The notes below the pieces were generated by a model. That model saw only the letters and a program-made list of their open reading frames with translations, made no database searches and was not told the DNA's origin. A stretch of DNA of 64,000 bases. Source: Sphingobacteriales bacterium (GTDB lineage: Bacteria > Bacteroidota > Bacteroidia > Chitinophagales > Chitinophagaceae). Shown piece by piece: positions 25,855 through 35,515 of this stretch (its first letter is position 1; each line of letters begins with the position of its first letter). The stretch lies in contig JAIXSZ010000027.1 of assembly GCA_027484425.1 (NCBI GenBank), positions 1-64,000 of the forward strand. The letters run 5' to 3'. Both the position numbers and the translations under genes were made by a program.

Positions 25855-27102
25855 ATGATAATCGAATTCAGTTTAGGTAATTATCGCTCCTTCAATGAAG
25901 TACAAACATTGAGCTTCAGGGCTACAGGATTGACATCTGAAGACAAAGCCATAGACGAAAGGAATATTGCTGAAGTGGGAGGACAACGATTGCTGAAAAC
26001 GATAGGTGTGTATGGGGCTAATGCTAGTGGGAAGTCGAATTTGATAAAGGGGTTGAGTTTTGTAAGAGACATGGTTGAATATTCACTATCTTTTGAAACA
26101 TTCTTATCAGATTGGATGAGACCAAACCTCCAAAATACGAGCTTGAAAGATGATTTCGGATACTTTCAAATTGTTATGTTAATTGGAAATAGTAGATACA
26201 GATACGGTTTTACTCTTGGCGAAAATGTAATAGATAGCGAATGGCTTTTCGGACCCGCTGAAAAGAATGAAACTTGGTATTTCAAAAGAAAAGCAAATTA
26301 CATCGAAATCAACAAAGACAAGTTTGTTGAAGGTATAGGGATTCCATATGAGTCAAAATTAAGACCCGATACACTGTTTGTTACTTTTTGTTCATCATAC
26401 AATGGTAGTGTTTCTGGAAACATAAAAGATTTATTATCAAATCATATTACAACAGGAATTGATACAAGGCAAAGGGATTTTACTCGACTCACAAACTTAC
26501 TTGTTAAAGAAGGTAATAAAGAAATTGTGTTGCAGTGGCTAATGAGGGCTGGACTTACGTATAATGATATATATATTGAAAATATTGTTCCTGATCAAAA
26601 TGTTTTTCGAAGTCGCAATATTTCCAGTCGAGCCAAGTTGATGAAAAATACTTACAACAATAATGGTGAAATAGCTGGATCTATTGAAATGGATTTGCTA
26701 CGAAATGAATCTGAGGGCACTCAAAAATACTACGCACTTATTGGACAACTACACGAAAAATTTGAAAACGGTGGGCTATTGTTTTCTGACGAAATTGACA
26801 GCAACTTTCATCCTGCACTTCTGATAAAGATTATTGGCATGTTTAATAACCCTGCTATCAACAAAGCTAATGCACAATTGTTGTTTACGAGCCATGACAC
26901 CAACCTGATGAACCCAGAAATAATGCGTCGTGATCAGTTTTATTTCACCGAAAAATCTGCTACCGATGCTACAGTTTTGTATTCGCTTGCCGACCTGAAA
27001 GGCATTCGCAACAATGCAGATTTTGCTAAACAATACTTAGCAGGTTATTATGGAGCATTGCCCATGTTAAATACCTTCACTGAGCCTGAAAACAACCATT
27101 AA
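25855..27102 (+). CDS. RloA-like ABC/SMC-type ATPase (putative defence ATPase)
   Basis: A 415-residue ATPase of the AAA_15/AAA_21 (OLD/RloA-like) kind. The N-terminus is IEFSLGNYRSFNEVQTLSF, the P-loop GANASGKS at residues 54-61, an ABC-signature-like SEGTQ follows the central coiled region, then Walker B LLFSDEIDSNFHP and the switch His in LFTSHDTNLM. The frame reaches back to 25777, but the ATG at 25855 matches family starts. Only 3 bp separate it from the RloB-like gene. Such pairs occur as AbiL/RloAB-type anti-phage modules: the ATPase senses, the partner acts. Codon use is richer in AAA, TTA and ATT than in neighbours, which suggests transfer. Confidence 0.85.
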   Translation: MIIEFSLGNYRSFNEVQTLSFRATGLTSEDKAIDERNIAEVGGQRLLKTIGVYGANASGKSNLIKGLSFVRDMVEYSLSFETFLSDWMRPNLQNTSLKDDFGYFQIVMLIGNSRYRYGFTLGENVIDSEWLFGPAEKNETWYFKRKANYIEINKDKFVEGIGIPYESKLRPDTLFVTFCSSYNGSVSGNIKDLLSNHITTGIDTRQRDFTRLTNLLVKEGNKEIVLQWLMRAGLTYNDIYIENIVPDQNVFRSRNISSRAKLMKNTYNNNGEIAGSIEMDLLRNESEGTQKYYALIGQLHEKFENGGLLFSDEIDSNFHPALLIKIIGMFNNPAINKANAQLLFTSHDTNLMNPEIMRRDQFYFTEKSATDATVLYSLADLKGIRNNADFAKQYLAGYYGALPMLNTFTEPENNH

Positions 27103-27105
27103 TTT

Positions 27106-27855
27106 ATGTCAGTACAACCATGGGACATCAGGACGGACGATAGCCGTGTAGCAGATACAGTAGAGACTTTTATTATTTTTTGCGAAGATGATGTAAGTGA
27201 GCCTACCTATCTGCGCACATTTGCCGTGCAGGGTAAGGTAAAAGTAAATGCTTTTGAAAACCAGAAGCAACACTGGATCAACCTTAATAATACTGTTAAG
27301 GAGTGTCTGAAAACTGAATTGATAGAACCCACTGATGGTGGATACCGTATTAAGCCCGGCAACACTACTCATGTGTGGAGTGTATATGACAGAGATATGG
27401 AAAGTGAAGTGGTAGACGAAACTGTAGAAAAGAATGATCTCACTTTTACCACAGCTATACAGTCGGCCAAAACAATAGGTATCAATGTGGCATGGAGTAA
27501 TGATGTTTTTGAGTTGTGGTTGTTATTACATTTCGAGCCAGTGCCTACTGGGCAAAGGTTGCATAGGGGTTATGTATATGAGCGTTTAACAGCAATTTTC
27601 AAAGGGCTTCCCAATCAGACCCCCGAAATGTTGCAAATCACCACTAAGGAGAAGTTTTACTATAAAGACTCATTTAAGAAAGGGAAAAATTTTGTTCCTT
27701 TTGTGTTGCCATTACTTACACCTGAGCGTAGATCTTTTGCAATAAAAAATGCACAAGAATTAGAAGCTACCTATTCGCACACAACCTTTTTCCACCACCG
27801 CAATCCATGCACTACGGTGCACCACTTGGTGAATAGTTTGTTGAGGTATGCTTGA
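27106..27855 (+). CDS. RloB-like protein (TOPRIM-like effector)
   Basis: A 249-residue RloB family protein. The family-defining pieces are FIIFCEDDVSEPTYL, with Glu27 as the likely TOPRIM acidic residue, VYDRD with Asp95 and Asp97, and WSNDVFELWLLLHF. TOPRIM-type folds bind Mg2+ and can cut nucleic acids, so this is the probable effector of the ATPase encoded 3 bp upstream, as in AbiL (AbiLii) and, by analogy, the AriB part of PARIS. Nuclease action is inferred from the family and is not shown here. There is no obvious terminator; the 32-bp repeat array begins 86 bp downstream. Confidence 0.85.
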   Translation: MSVQPWDIRTDDSRVADTVETFIIFCEDDVSEPTYLRTFAVQGKVKVNAFENQKQHWINLNNTVKECLKTELIEPTDGGYRIKPGNTTHVWSVYDRDMESEVVDETVEKNDLTFTTAIQSAKTIGINVAWSNDVFELWLLLHFEPVPTGQRLHRGYVYERLTAIFKGLPNQTPEMLQITTKEKFYYKDSFKKGKNFVPFVLPLLTPERRSFAIKNAQELEATYSHTTFFHHRNPCTTVHHLVNSLLRYA

Positions 27856-27941
27856 TGTCTTTGTAGGTATATGTTCGGCTCAAATTAAGATTGCATACAC
27901 AGTGGTTTCCTTACTAAGCTATTTTATAGAGTAATAAAAAC

Positions 27942-29275
<1,334 letters not shown>

Positions 29276-29423
29276 TTAGTTTATTGGATGCCGGTATAGG
29301 ACAATAATTTTAAGGATAACTGATAAACCAAGCACTAATATTTGATGGGTTGTTTGTAAGTCGTTATTGTGTGTTTTTGGGGCAGGAGCATAGGGTATGA
29401 AAATGGGAAAAGTAACTGACTAT

Positions 29424-29488
29424 AAAAAAACAGAGCCGCCGGAGGAATCCAGCAGCTCTTACTTACTAACCCATTAAATTCACAACTT
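29424..29488 (-). ncRNA. Candidate small RNA with intrinsic terminator
   Basis: On the minus strand an exact -7 element (TATATTTG, complement of 29493-29500) is followed about 30 bases later by a terminator hairpin. Its stem is GAGCTGCTGGA (complement of 29448-29458) / TCCGGCGGCTC (complement of 29433-29443) with a TTCC loop and two G-T pairs, then seven T (complement of 29424-29430). The predicted transcript is about 65 nt and has no open frame. It lies between the AAA_14 gene and pepF with no gene downstream on that strand, so it is not a leader. The transcription start is an estimate. Confidence 0.55.
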
Positions 29489-29492
29489 GGTG

Positions 29493-29500
29493 CAAATATA
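29493..29500 (-). promoter_or_regulatory. -7 element of the candidate small RNA
   Basis: TATATTTG on the minus strand, an exact match to TAnnTTTG. No clear TTTG element at the usual distance. Confidence 0.5.
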
Positions 29501-29802
29501 CGATGCAGAGGTGTAGAAAAAAAATGGAACTATCAACCCATCCAATCACTTTTATAGATATAACAATAATAAATACTTTTTTGGGTCACTCCATTGCCAA
29601 AAATCGCTTTTAGTTAAATTTCTTCGTGAAAATTGGGATGTATACTCATAAAATTCATTTATGTATTGTTGTTTAATGTGTTTTGTGGTGCAAAATATTG
29701 CCTTGTCTGACGAATGTGATAAATATAATAGTGTTAAATGCGTAAGAAAGACGGCTAAAATATACAGAGTACACTTACTTTGCAATAGAAAAATAATTGA
29801 AA

Positions 29803-31536
29803 ATGAGCCGCGAATTTGAACCACTACAGGTAAAAGAAAGAACATTGCTGCCAGAGGGTTTTGTGATAACCAACTGGGAATCAATAAAGCCCTACTATGA
29901 AGAGCTAAAGAACAGAGAAATTTATGATGGCGCACAACTGAATAAGTGGCTGCAAGATGTAAGCGAGTTAGAAGCTGTGTTGAGTGAAGATGTATGCTGG
30001 CGACAAATACGCATGACCTGCGATACTACCAACAAAGAACTGGAAGAAGCCTTCACCTACTTCTGCACAGAGATAGAGCCACATATAAAACCATATGCTT
30101 TTGAGCTCAACAAAAAGCTGCTAGCCAGTCCTTTTGCTAAAGAGCTAGATAAGCGTTTGTATTTTCCGTATCTCCGAAGTGTAGAAAATGCTGCGTCGCT
30201 GTATAGAGATGCCAATGTGCCATTGCAAGCAGAAATGAGTGTACTAGCACAGCAATATGGTGCTATATCTGGTGCCATGACGGTGACTATAGATGATAAA
30301 GTATACACACTGCAGCAGGCCGCCAAACTGCTACAAAACCCTGACAGAGCGCTGCGTGAAAACGTATTTGGGGCTATAAGCAGTAGAAGGTTGACTGATA
30401 AAGACAAGCTGAATGAACTGTTTGATAAGTTGCTAACTATAAGGCAGCAAATAGCTGTGAATGCAGGATTTGAAAACTACAGAGATTATAAGTTTAGGGA
30501 GCTGGGCAGATTCGACTATAGCGTTGCAGACTGTTTTGCGTTTCATGATGCAGTGAAAGAACATATACTGCCCTTGCAGGCAATGCTGACCAAACATCGC
30601 CAACGCAGACTAGGTGTAGACAAAATGCGCCCTTGGGATGGTGATGCTGAACCAGCAGGTACAGAGCCGTTGAGACCCTTTGGGACGGGTGCAGAATTGG
30701 CTGCAAAAACGATGGAAGTATTCAGCAGATTATCTCCGTTTTTCAGCAGTTGTATTGAGACCATGCAGCATATGAACCGACTGGATCTGGAAAGCCGCAT
30801 AGGTAAGGCCCCTGGAGGTTATAACTGTCCGCTGGCAGAGACAGGTGTGCCATTTATATTTATGAATGCTGCAGGCACTATGGGCGACGTGATAACGATG
30901 ATGCACGAAGGTGGCCATGCGGCACACTCATTCTTGTCGCACCCGCTGCCGTTGACAGCACTGAAGGAGTACCCGATGGAGATAGCTGAGCTGGCAAGTA
31001 TGAGTATGGAGCTTTTCTCGATGGAGCATTGGGATGTGTTTTTCCCTGACCAGACAGAACTGCATAGGGCACAACTGGAAGAAATGGAGCGAATCATAAC
31101 TGTGCTGCCATGGATAGCTACCATTGATAAATACCAGCATTGGTTGTATACACATCCAGGTCATACAGTAGCAGAACGCGAAGCAGCCTGGATGGAAATA
31201 CTGGGCGAATTCTCTACAGGTGTTACAGACTGGAGTGGACATGAAGAATACCGCAAAAATCTGTGGCAGAAACAATTGCATTTGTTTGAGGTGCCGTTTT
31301 ACTACATAGAATATGGTATAGCTCAGCTGGGTGCAGTAGCCATGTGGCGCCAATATAGAACCAATAAAGAGCAGGCACTGACCAACTATATGAATGCACT
31401 GAGTCTGGGTTATACCCGCACGTTAGGTGAGCTATATGAAGTGGCAGGTATAAGGTTTGATTTTTCGCCAGCATATATCAAAGAGCTGACAGACTTTGTA
31501 ACGCCTGTACTTAAAGAAATGGGAGTAGAGGCATAG
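29803..31536 (+). CDS. pepF: M3 family oligoendopeptidase
   Basis: A 577-residue zinc metallopeptidase of the M3 (thimet/PepF) family, which cleaves short peptides in the cytoplasm. The zinc site is HEGGH at residues 368-372, inside VITMMHEGGHAAHSF, with the distal Glu probably in YPMEIAELASMSMELFS. The N-terminal helical oligo_pept_N domain spans residues about 100-200 and the catalytic domain from about 210. The start ATG at 29803 is preferred over an in-frame TTG 6 bp upstream. No signal peptide. Single gene with a strong terminator. Confidence 0.93.
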   Translation: MSREFEPLQVKERTLLPEGFVITNWESIKPYYEELKNREIYDGAQLNKWLQDVSELEAVLSEDVCWRQIRMTCDTTNKELEEAFTYFCTEIEPHIKPYAFELNKKLLASPFAKELDKRLYFPYLRSVENAASLYRDANVPLQAEMSVLAQQYGAISGAMTVTIDDKVYTLQQAAKLLQNPDRALRENVFGAISSRRLTDKDKLNELFDKLLTIRQQIAVNAGFENYRDYKFRELGRFDYSVADCFAFHDAVKEHILPLQAMLTKHRQRRLGVDKMRPWDGDAEPAGTEPLRPFGTGAELAAKTMEVFSRLSPFFSSCIETMQHMNRLDLESRIGKAPGGYNCPLAETGVPFIFMNAAGTMGDVITMMHEGGHAAHSFLSHPLPLTALKEYPMEIAELASMSMELFSMEHWDVFFPDQTELHRAQLEEMERIITVLPWIATIDKYQHWLYTHPGHTVAEREAAWMEILGEFSTGVTDWSGHEEYRKNLWQKQLHLFEVPFYYIEYGIAQLGAVAMWRQYRTNKEQALTNYMNALSLGYTRTLGELYEVAGIRFDFSPAYIKELTDFVTPVLKEMGVEA

Positions 31537-31566
31537 CTCATAATAACCAACCAACCTAAAGCTGAA

Positions 31567-31608
31567 AATGGGCTGTATCTGGCAAAAAGATACAGCCCAT
31601 TTTTTTTA
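31567..31608 (+). terminator. Terminator of pepF, bidirectional
   Basis: Perfect 14-bp stem AATGGGCTGTATCT (31567-31580) / AGATACAGCCCATT (31588-31601) followed by a run of T to 31607. It also serves the convergent thioredoxin-like gene. Confidence 0.95.
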
Positions 31609-31634
31609 ACTGTTGTATGCTGAATAGCCAGTGG

Positions 31635-32240
31635 TTATTCTTTCCACTTTATGGCACAACCCACAGATTTTGTGTTGGTAACAGCAATAGATTTATTGGC
31701 CAGCAATGCATCAACGGCATCAGTAACAAATTTGTTTTTGATTTTTTCGGGTTCTGCGCCATTGTCATCTATGGCGCCGTAATACTTTAGCACCCATTTG
31801 TTGTTTTCCTTCTGTATCACAAATGCCTGTGGGGTTTTAACAGCACCAAATGCCCGAGCAACGGATTGTGATTCGTCATAGAGATAAGGGAAATTGTAGT
31901 TTTTCTCTTTGGCTCTTTTTTTCATTTCCGTCATATTATCTTCTGGTACTGCTTCGGCGTCGTTTGAGCTTATGGCGAGTACAGGATACCCCAACGCTTT
32001 GTAAGTGGTATTCATATCATTTAACCTTTGCTGATAGAGCTTGGCAAAGGGGCAATGATTGCAGGTAAATACTATGATAAATCCTTTAGCCTGCTTGTAG
32101 CTTTGCATAGATACCATATTGCCGTCTACATTCAGTAGCGAGAAGTCGGCTACGGTGTCGCCAGGTTTGTAGCCACACCATCCGCTGATGCTCTGCAACA
32201 AGAGGAGGGTAGTGAGGCTTATAATGTTTATGAACTTCAT
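31635..32240 (-). CDS. Exported thioredoxin-like / AhpC-TSA family protein
   Basis: A 201-residue protein with a signal peptide (MKFINIISLTTLLLLQSISGWC) and a thioredoxin/peroxiredoxin-like fold. Visible parts are GDTVADFSLLNVDG, FTCNHCPFAKLY as the redox region (a CxxC-type pair, Cys-Asn-His-Cys), VLAISSNDAE and GAVKTPQAFVI with the cis-Pro. It resembles the group of thioredoxin family proteins used as periplasmic redox partners. It lies 18 bp downstream of the multicopper oxidase stop on the same strand, so the two are probably cotranscribed; it may keep Cys or copper sites reduced in the envelope. Confidence 0.85.
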   Translation of the reverse strand: MKFINIISLTTLLLLQSISGWCGYKPGDTVADFSLLNVDGNMVSMQSYKQAKGFIIVFTCNHCPFAKLYQQRLNDMNTTYKALGYPVLAISSNDAEAVPEDNMTEMKKRAKEKNYNFPYLYDESQSVARAFGAVKTPQAFVIQKENNKWVLKYYGAIDDNGAEPEKIKNKFVTDAVDALLANKSIAVTNTKSVGCAIKWKE

Positions 32241-32258
32241 GATTGGTGAGTTTTAAGA

Positions 32259-33944
32259 TTATTCCATCAAATAAGACTTAACATAACTACCACCGTCAGC
32301 ATCTGTAAGCCGGAGGAAATACAAACCAGTGCTTAGATCGGCAACGTTGAGGTCAGACTCTTGAGTATTCAGTTCGAATTCTCTTACTACTTGTCCGCGC
32401 ATGTTAATAACCGTAGCATGTTTGATGATAATATTGTCGGTCATAGCAAAGTGTAGCAAACCCTTGGTAGGATTTGGGTATAGTTTCATTCGGGCATTTT
32501 GGGTTTTATTCATGATGCCAGTAGGGCTATTGCCTACTACAAACTGTCCCATCATACCAGCATCTTCGTGCAGCGCTATGTGGCAGTGAAACATGTAGGG
32601 TTTCAACGAGTCGGAATATTCTGTAAAGCGGGTAATGAATCTTACAGTTTGGTTGGCAGGTACCAGCACCACATCTTTCCACCCTCGTTGGGCAGCGGGT
32701 GGAGTGGCTCCATTTATAGTAAGTATGTAGAACTCCACATCGTGAATATGAAATGGATGACCAAAATTTGAGGTGCTCTTTAGCTCCCAAATCTCTGTGT
32801 TGTCAAGCGGTATGTGATAATCTATGTGGTCCATCTCAAACAACCTGTGGTTCAAGAAAAAAGTAGGTCCACCAGCCCCGATTGCACTATCAGAGATAGT
32901 AACTGTACGTGTAAGCAAAGCTGAAGACTCATTGTAAAATGTATTGCTGGTGAGTGTAGCAGGAATAGTGGTGACAGCACCTGCAGTAGCAGCGCCGATA
33001 CTGAGGTGAAGTATATTGAAGTTGATATGACCAAGAGCATTAGCAAAAGGGCCTGTAGGAAAAGACTCTCCACCTGGTATTTGTGGTGTTATTTCAGAGT
33101 TGAACGCTCTAAGATCTACAGTAGTGCCTACTTGCCCTGTGCAATTAACCAAAATCTCTACTCGTTCGCCGGCAGACAATAAAAACCGGGTAACAGGTAC
33201 GGGTGCATTAACTAGGCCACCATCGGTAGTGATGACGTAAAAGGTGCGATTGTCGCTAAAGCCTATGTTGTAAGAGCGCTCATTGGCAGCATCGAGCAGA
33301 CGAAGGCGTACCACCTGTGCAGGAATTGTATATTCGGCACGCAGCACACCATTGGTCATCATACTATCGCCATATGGGGCAACAGTGAATTGATTGAGCG
33401 CATCGAATTTGCGATCGCTGAGAGCTAGCGGAATATCATCAACGCCATAGGTGCGAGGTAAATTGAGTGCACTTTCTATAGAATCGCGTATTATGATCAT
33501 ACCACCAATGCCCATAGTCATTTGCTCCTCTGCCATCATGTGCAGGTGTGGGTGATACCAGTACAAACCGGCATTGTTATTGACCTTCCAGTAGGGAGCC
33601 CATGTGGTAAAGGGGGCGATGGTCTGGTGAGGACCGCCATCCATAATGGCGGGCAGGTGCATGCCGTGCCAGTGTATGGTGGTAGTGTCGGTAAGTTGGT
33701 TATTGACGTTGATGTGTACCACGTCATTTTTGTTCCATATCATGGTAGGCCCCCAGAAGTTGCCATTTATTCCACCAGTAATAGTTTGATTGCCGGGAGC
33801 TACTTGTCTGAAAGTATCTCTGATAACCAGATCGAAAGTAGTGCCAGACATTGTGTCTGGTATCCACAATTGGTTGTACTGCGCATGCGTTTGTAGTACA
33901 CAAAAGGCAGCAATACATGATAATAGCCATTTTTTCAGTGTCAT
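32259..33944 (-). CDS. Multicopper oxidase with T9SS sorting domain
   Basis: A 561-residue exported oxidase. Signal peptide MTLKKWLLSCIAAFCVLQTHA. All four copper-binding motifs are present: HWHGMH, WYHPHLH, HPFHIHD, and HCHIALHEDAGMMG near residue 460, so type 1, 2 and 3 copper sites should form. The last 75 residues (YPNPTKGLLHFAM ... STGLYFLRL) are a T9SS type A sorting domain, so the enzyme should be carried through the outer membrane and shown on the surface, unusual for a family that is mostly periplasmic. Likely substrates are metal ions (Cu+ or Mn2+) or phenols. Followed by a thioredoxin-like gene in the same operon. Confidence 0.92.
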   Translation of the reverse strand: MTLKKWLLSCIAAFCVLQTHAQYNQLWIPDTMSGTTFDLVIRDTFRQVAPGNQTITGGINGNFWGPTMIWNKNDVVHINVNNQLTDTTTIHWHGMHLPAIMDGGPHQTIAPFTTWAPYWKVNNNAGLYWYHPHLHMMAEEQMTMGIGGMIIIRDSIESALNLPRTYGVDDIPLALSDRKFDALNQFTVAPYGDSMMTNGVLRAEYTIPAQVVRLRLLDAANERSYNIGFSDNRTFYVITTDGGLVNAPVPVTRFLLSAGERVEILVNCTGQVGTTVDLRAFNSEITPQIPGGESFPTGPFANALGHINFNILHLSIGAATAGAVTTIPATLTSNTFYNESSALLTRTVTISDSAIGAGGPTFFLNHRLFEMDHIDYHIPLDNTEIWELKSTSNFGHPFHIHDVEFYILTINGATPPAAQRGWKDVVLVPANQTVRFITRFTEYSDSLKPYMFHCHIALHEDAGMMGQFVVGNSPTGIMNKTQNARMKLYPNPTKGLLHFAMTDNIIIKHATVINMRGQVVREFELNTQESDLNVADLSTGLYFLRLTDADGGSYVKSYLME

Positions 33945-34081
33945 ATTTTGGAAGAGTTTTTCAGCTTACAAATATTTGACGACAAAAAACTATTAATCCT
34001 TCGGTAGATATGCCGAATTGTGAAAAGCTGTTACTTAAACGCTAGCTATTAAAATTGCAGTGAGGGTTAACATATTTAAAG

Positions 34082-34089
34082 TAATTTTG
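34082..34089 (+). promoter_or_regulatory. -7 element upstream of the glycan cluster
   Basis: TAATTTTG, an exact match to TAnnTTTG, about 120 bp before the start at 34211. Confidence 0.45.
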
Positions 34090-34137
34090 CATTCCATTTG
34101 GCGATGTGATGCAGATAGTTTTTATGATATAAAAATG

Positions 34138-34203
34138 TCAATAATAAGTGGTCAGGAAAACTGGCCAAATTATTATACTGCCATCAATTCTGCTGTAACA
34201 GCA
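34138..34203 (+). other. Structured leader upstream of the polytopic membrane protein gene
   Basis: Two inverted repeats in the leader. One is a long imperfect stem, TAATAAGTGGTCAG / CTGGCCAAATTATTA, around 34143-34176 with a GAAAA loop. The other is the 13-bp palindrome TGCTGTAACAGCA at 34191-34203, ending 7 bp before the start codon. They could influence translation. No known riboswitch is recognised. Confidence 0.4.
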
Positions 34204-34210
34204 TAAATAA

Positions 34211-35485
34211 ATGACTGCAACTAACACAAACAAAGACACACTAATAAACGAGGTGATACCTTTCGTAATTATATGTATCCCGATTTTCATTTTTTTGTCT
34301 TTTGTTCATAAATATGCGCTCAATTTACCACATTGGGATGATTATGATGCCGTATTGGCATTTATGAACAGTTATAAAAACGCTACAATTACTGACAAGT
34401 TTTTATTGTTGTTTTCACAGCATAATGAGCACAGGATATTTTCTTCCAGACTAGCATACATTTTCTATAAGGGTTTATTTGGGACAATCAACTTCAGACA
34501 TATAATATTTACAAACGCTGCGATATTGTTGTCGACTTTTGGCCTTCTTGTTTATTTGTTGAGGCAGATTGTTCCTTCGGTCTGGCAAGTAGCATCACTA
34601 GTGTTAAGTATGTGCATGTTCGATTTGAACAATTACGAAAATGCAAATTTTGCAATGGCAGGAATGCAGAATTATGGCATTTTTCTGTTGTTCTTGAGCA
34701 GTATGTATTGTTATAGTTTATCGTCTAACAAATACATAATAGCAGCTGTATTGCTTCAGATGGTTTGTGTTTTTTCTAGTGGTAATGGTGGAATCGGTTC
34801 ATTCTTGATCACAGCTTTTGTTTTTGCAACAGGCAACAAGACAAGAAAATATATTGCTTTGAGTACTTTTCTTTTAATTACCCCACTTTACTATATAGGT
34901 TTTAATAAGGGTGCATCAGATTTTTTCACACTCAATCCGTTAAAATTCATCCCTTATTTTTTGCATTCCACGGGTTCGCATTTCGGATTAACATTAGGGT
35001 TGTTCTTTGCTATAGTATTGTTGTTGCTGTTTGTTTATTTGTTGCCTTTCAATCAAAACAAATCATTAAAACGATTAGATAGTGTATCTCCATTTTCTGT
35101 TATGTTCCTATTTTTGGCTCTGTTTATTCTTTCGTCATTAGGTGTAATGTCTATTTTTAGAGGCAACTTGCCAATAGAAGGGTCTTGTTCCAGTAGGTAT
35201 TTAATTTACTCACATTTGTTAGTGGCAGTTGTGTTTATATTTTTTCTTATCAGGTACCAATCGCATAAACTATTGAAAAGGATAAGTATTATTTCAGTGC
35301 TGATTTTGGTACTCACCTATACTCTACACTACGAAGAAGGTAGAATAGGTTTTGAGACTTACTATAATACAATGAAGAATACTCCATATGATTATCCTGA
35401 TGCGAACAGAGCTAAGGCGCTAACAGATGAAGCATGCAAATTGAATATTTTTTGCATAGAACAAGCCCGAACTAAATTACAATAA
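34211..35485 (+). CDS. Polytopic membrane protein, GT-C-like
   Basis: A 424-residue protein with about ten to eleven transmembrane helices. The first periplasmic loop carries HWDDYDAVL (Asp43, Asp44, Asp46) and, further on, QHNEHR (72-77), a pattern seen in many uncharacterised envelope proteins and reminiscent of the acidic first-loop motif of GT-C glycosyltransferases that use lipid-linked sugars. No named family is certain. It comes first in a run with two sugar-nucleotide epimerases and a GT2 on the same strand, which supports a role in moving or adding a sugar in the envelope. Confidence 0.65.
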   Translation: MTATNTNKDTLINEVIPFVIICIPIFIFLSFVHKYALNLPHWDDYDAVLAFMNSYKNATITDKFLLLFSQHNEHRIFSSRLAYIFYKGLFGTINFRHIIFTNAAILLSTFGLLVYLLRQIVPSVWQVASLVLSMCMFDLNNYENANFAMAGMQNYGIFLLFLSSMYCYSLSSNKYIIAAVLLQMVCVFSSGNGGIGSFLITAFVFATGNKTRKYIALSTFLLITPLYYIGFNKGASDFFTLNPLKFIPYFLHSTGSHFGLTLGLFFAIVLLLLFVYLLPFNQNKSLKRLDSVSPFSVMFLFLALFILSSLGVMSIFRGNLPIEGSCSSRYLIYSHLLVAVVFIFFLIRYQSHKLLKRISIISVLILVLTYTLHYEEGRIGFETYYNTMKNTPYDYPDANRAKALTDEACKLNIFCIEQARTKLQ

Positions 35486-35487
35486 TC

Positions 35488-35495
35488 TAATTTTG
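35488..35495 (+). promoter_or_regulatory. -7 element before the first epimerase gene
   Basis: TAATTTTG, an exact TAnnTTTG, 20 bp upstream of the GTG start. It could give the epimerase pair its own transcript. Confidence 0.45.
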
Positions 35496-35515
35496 CACCC
35501 CAAAACTCTCATTAA

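Noticed and set aside
29552-29935. 127-codon minus-strand frame upstream of pepF
   Set aside because: It overlaps the pepF start and has no recognisable features.
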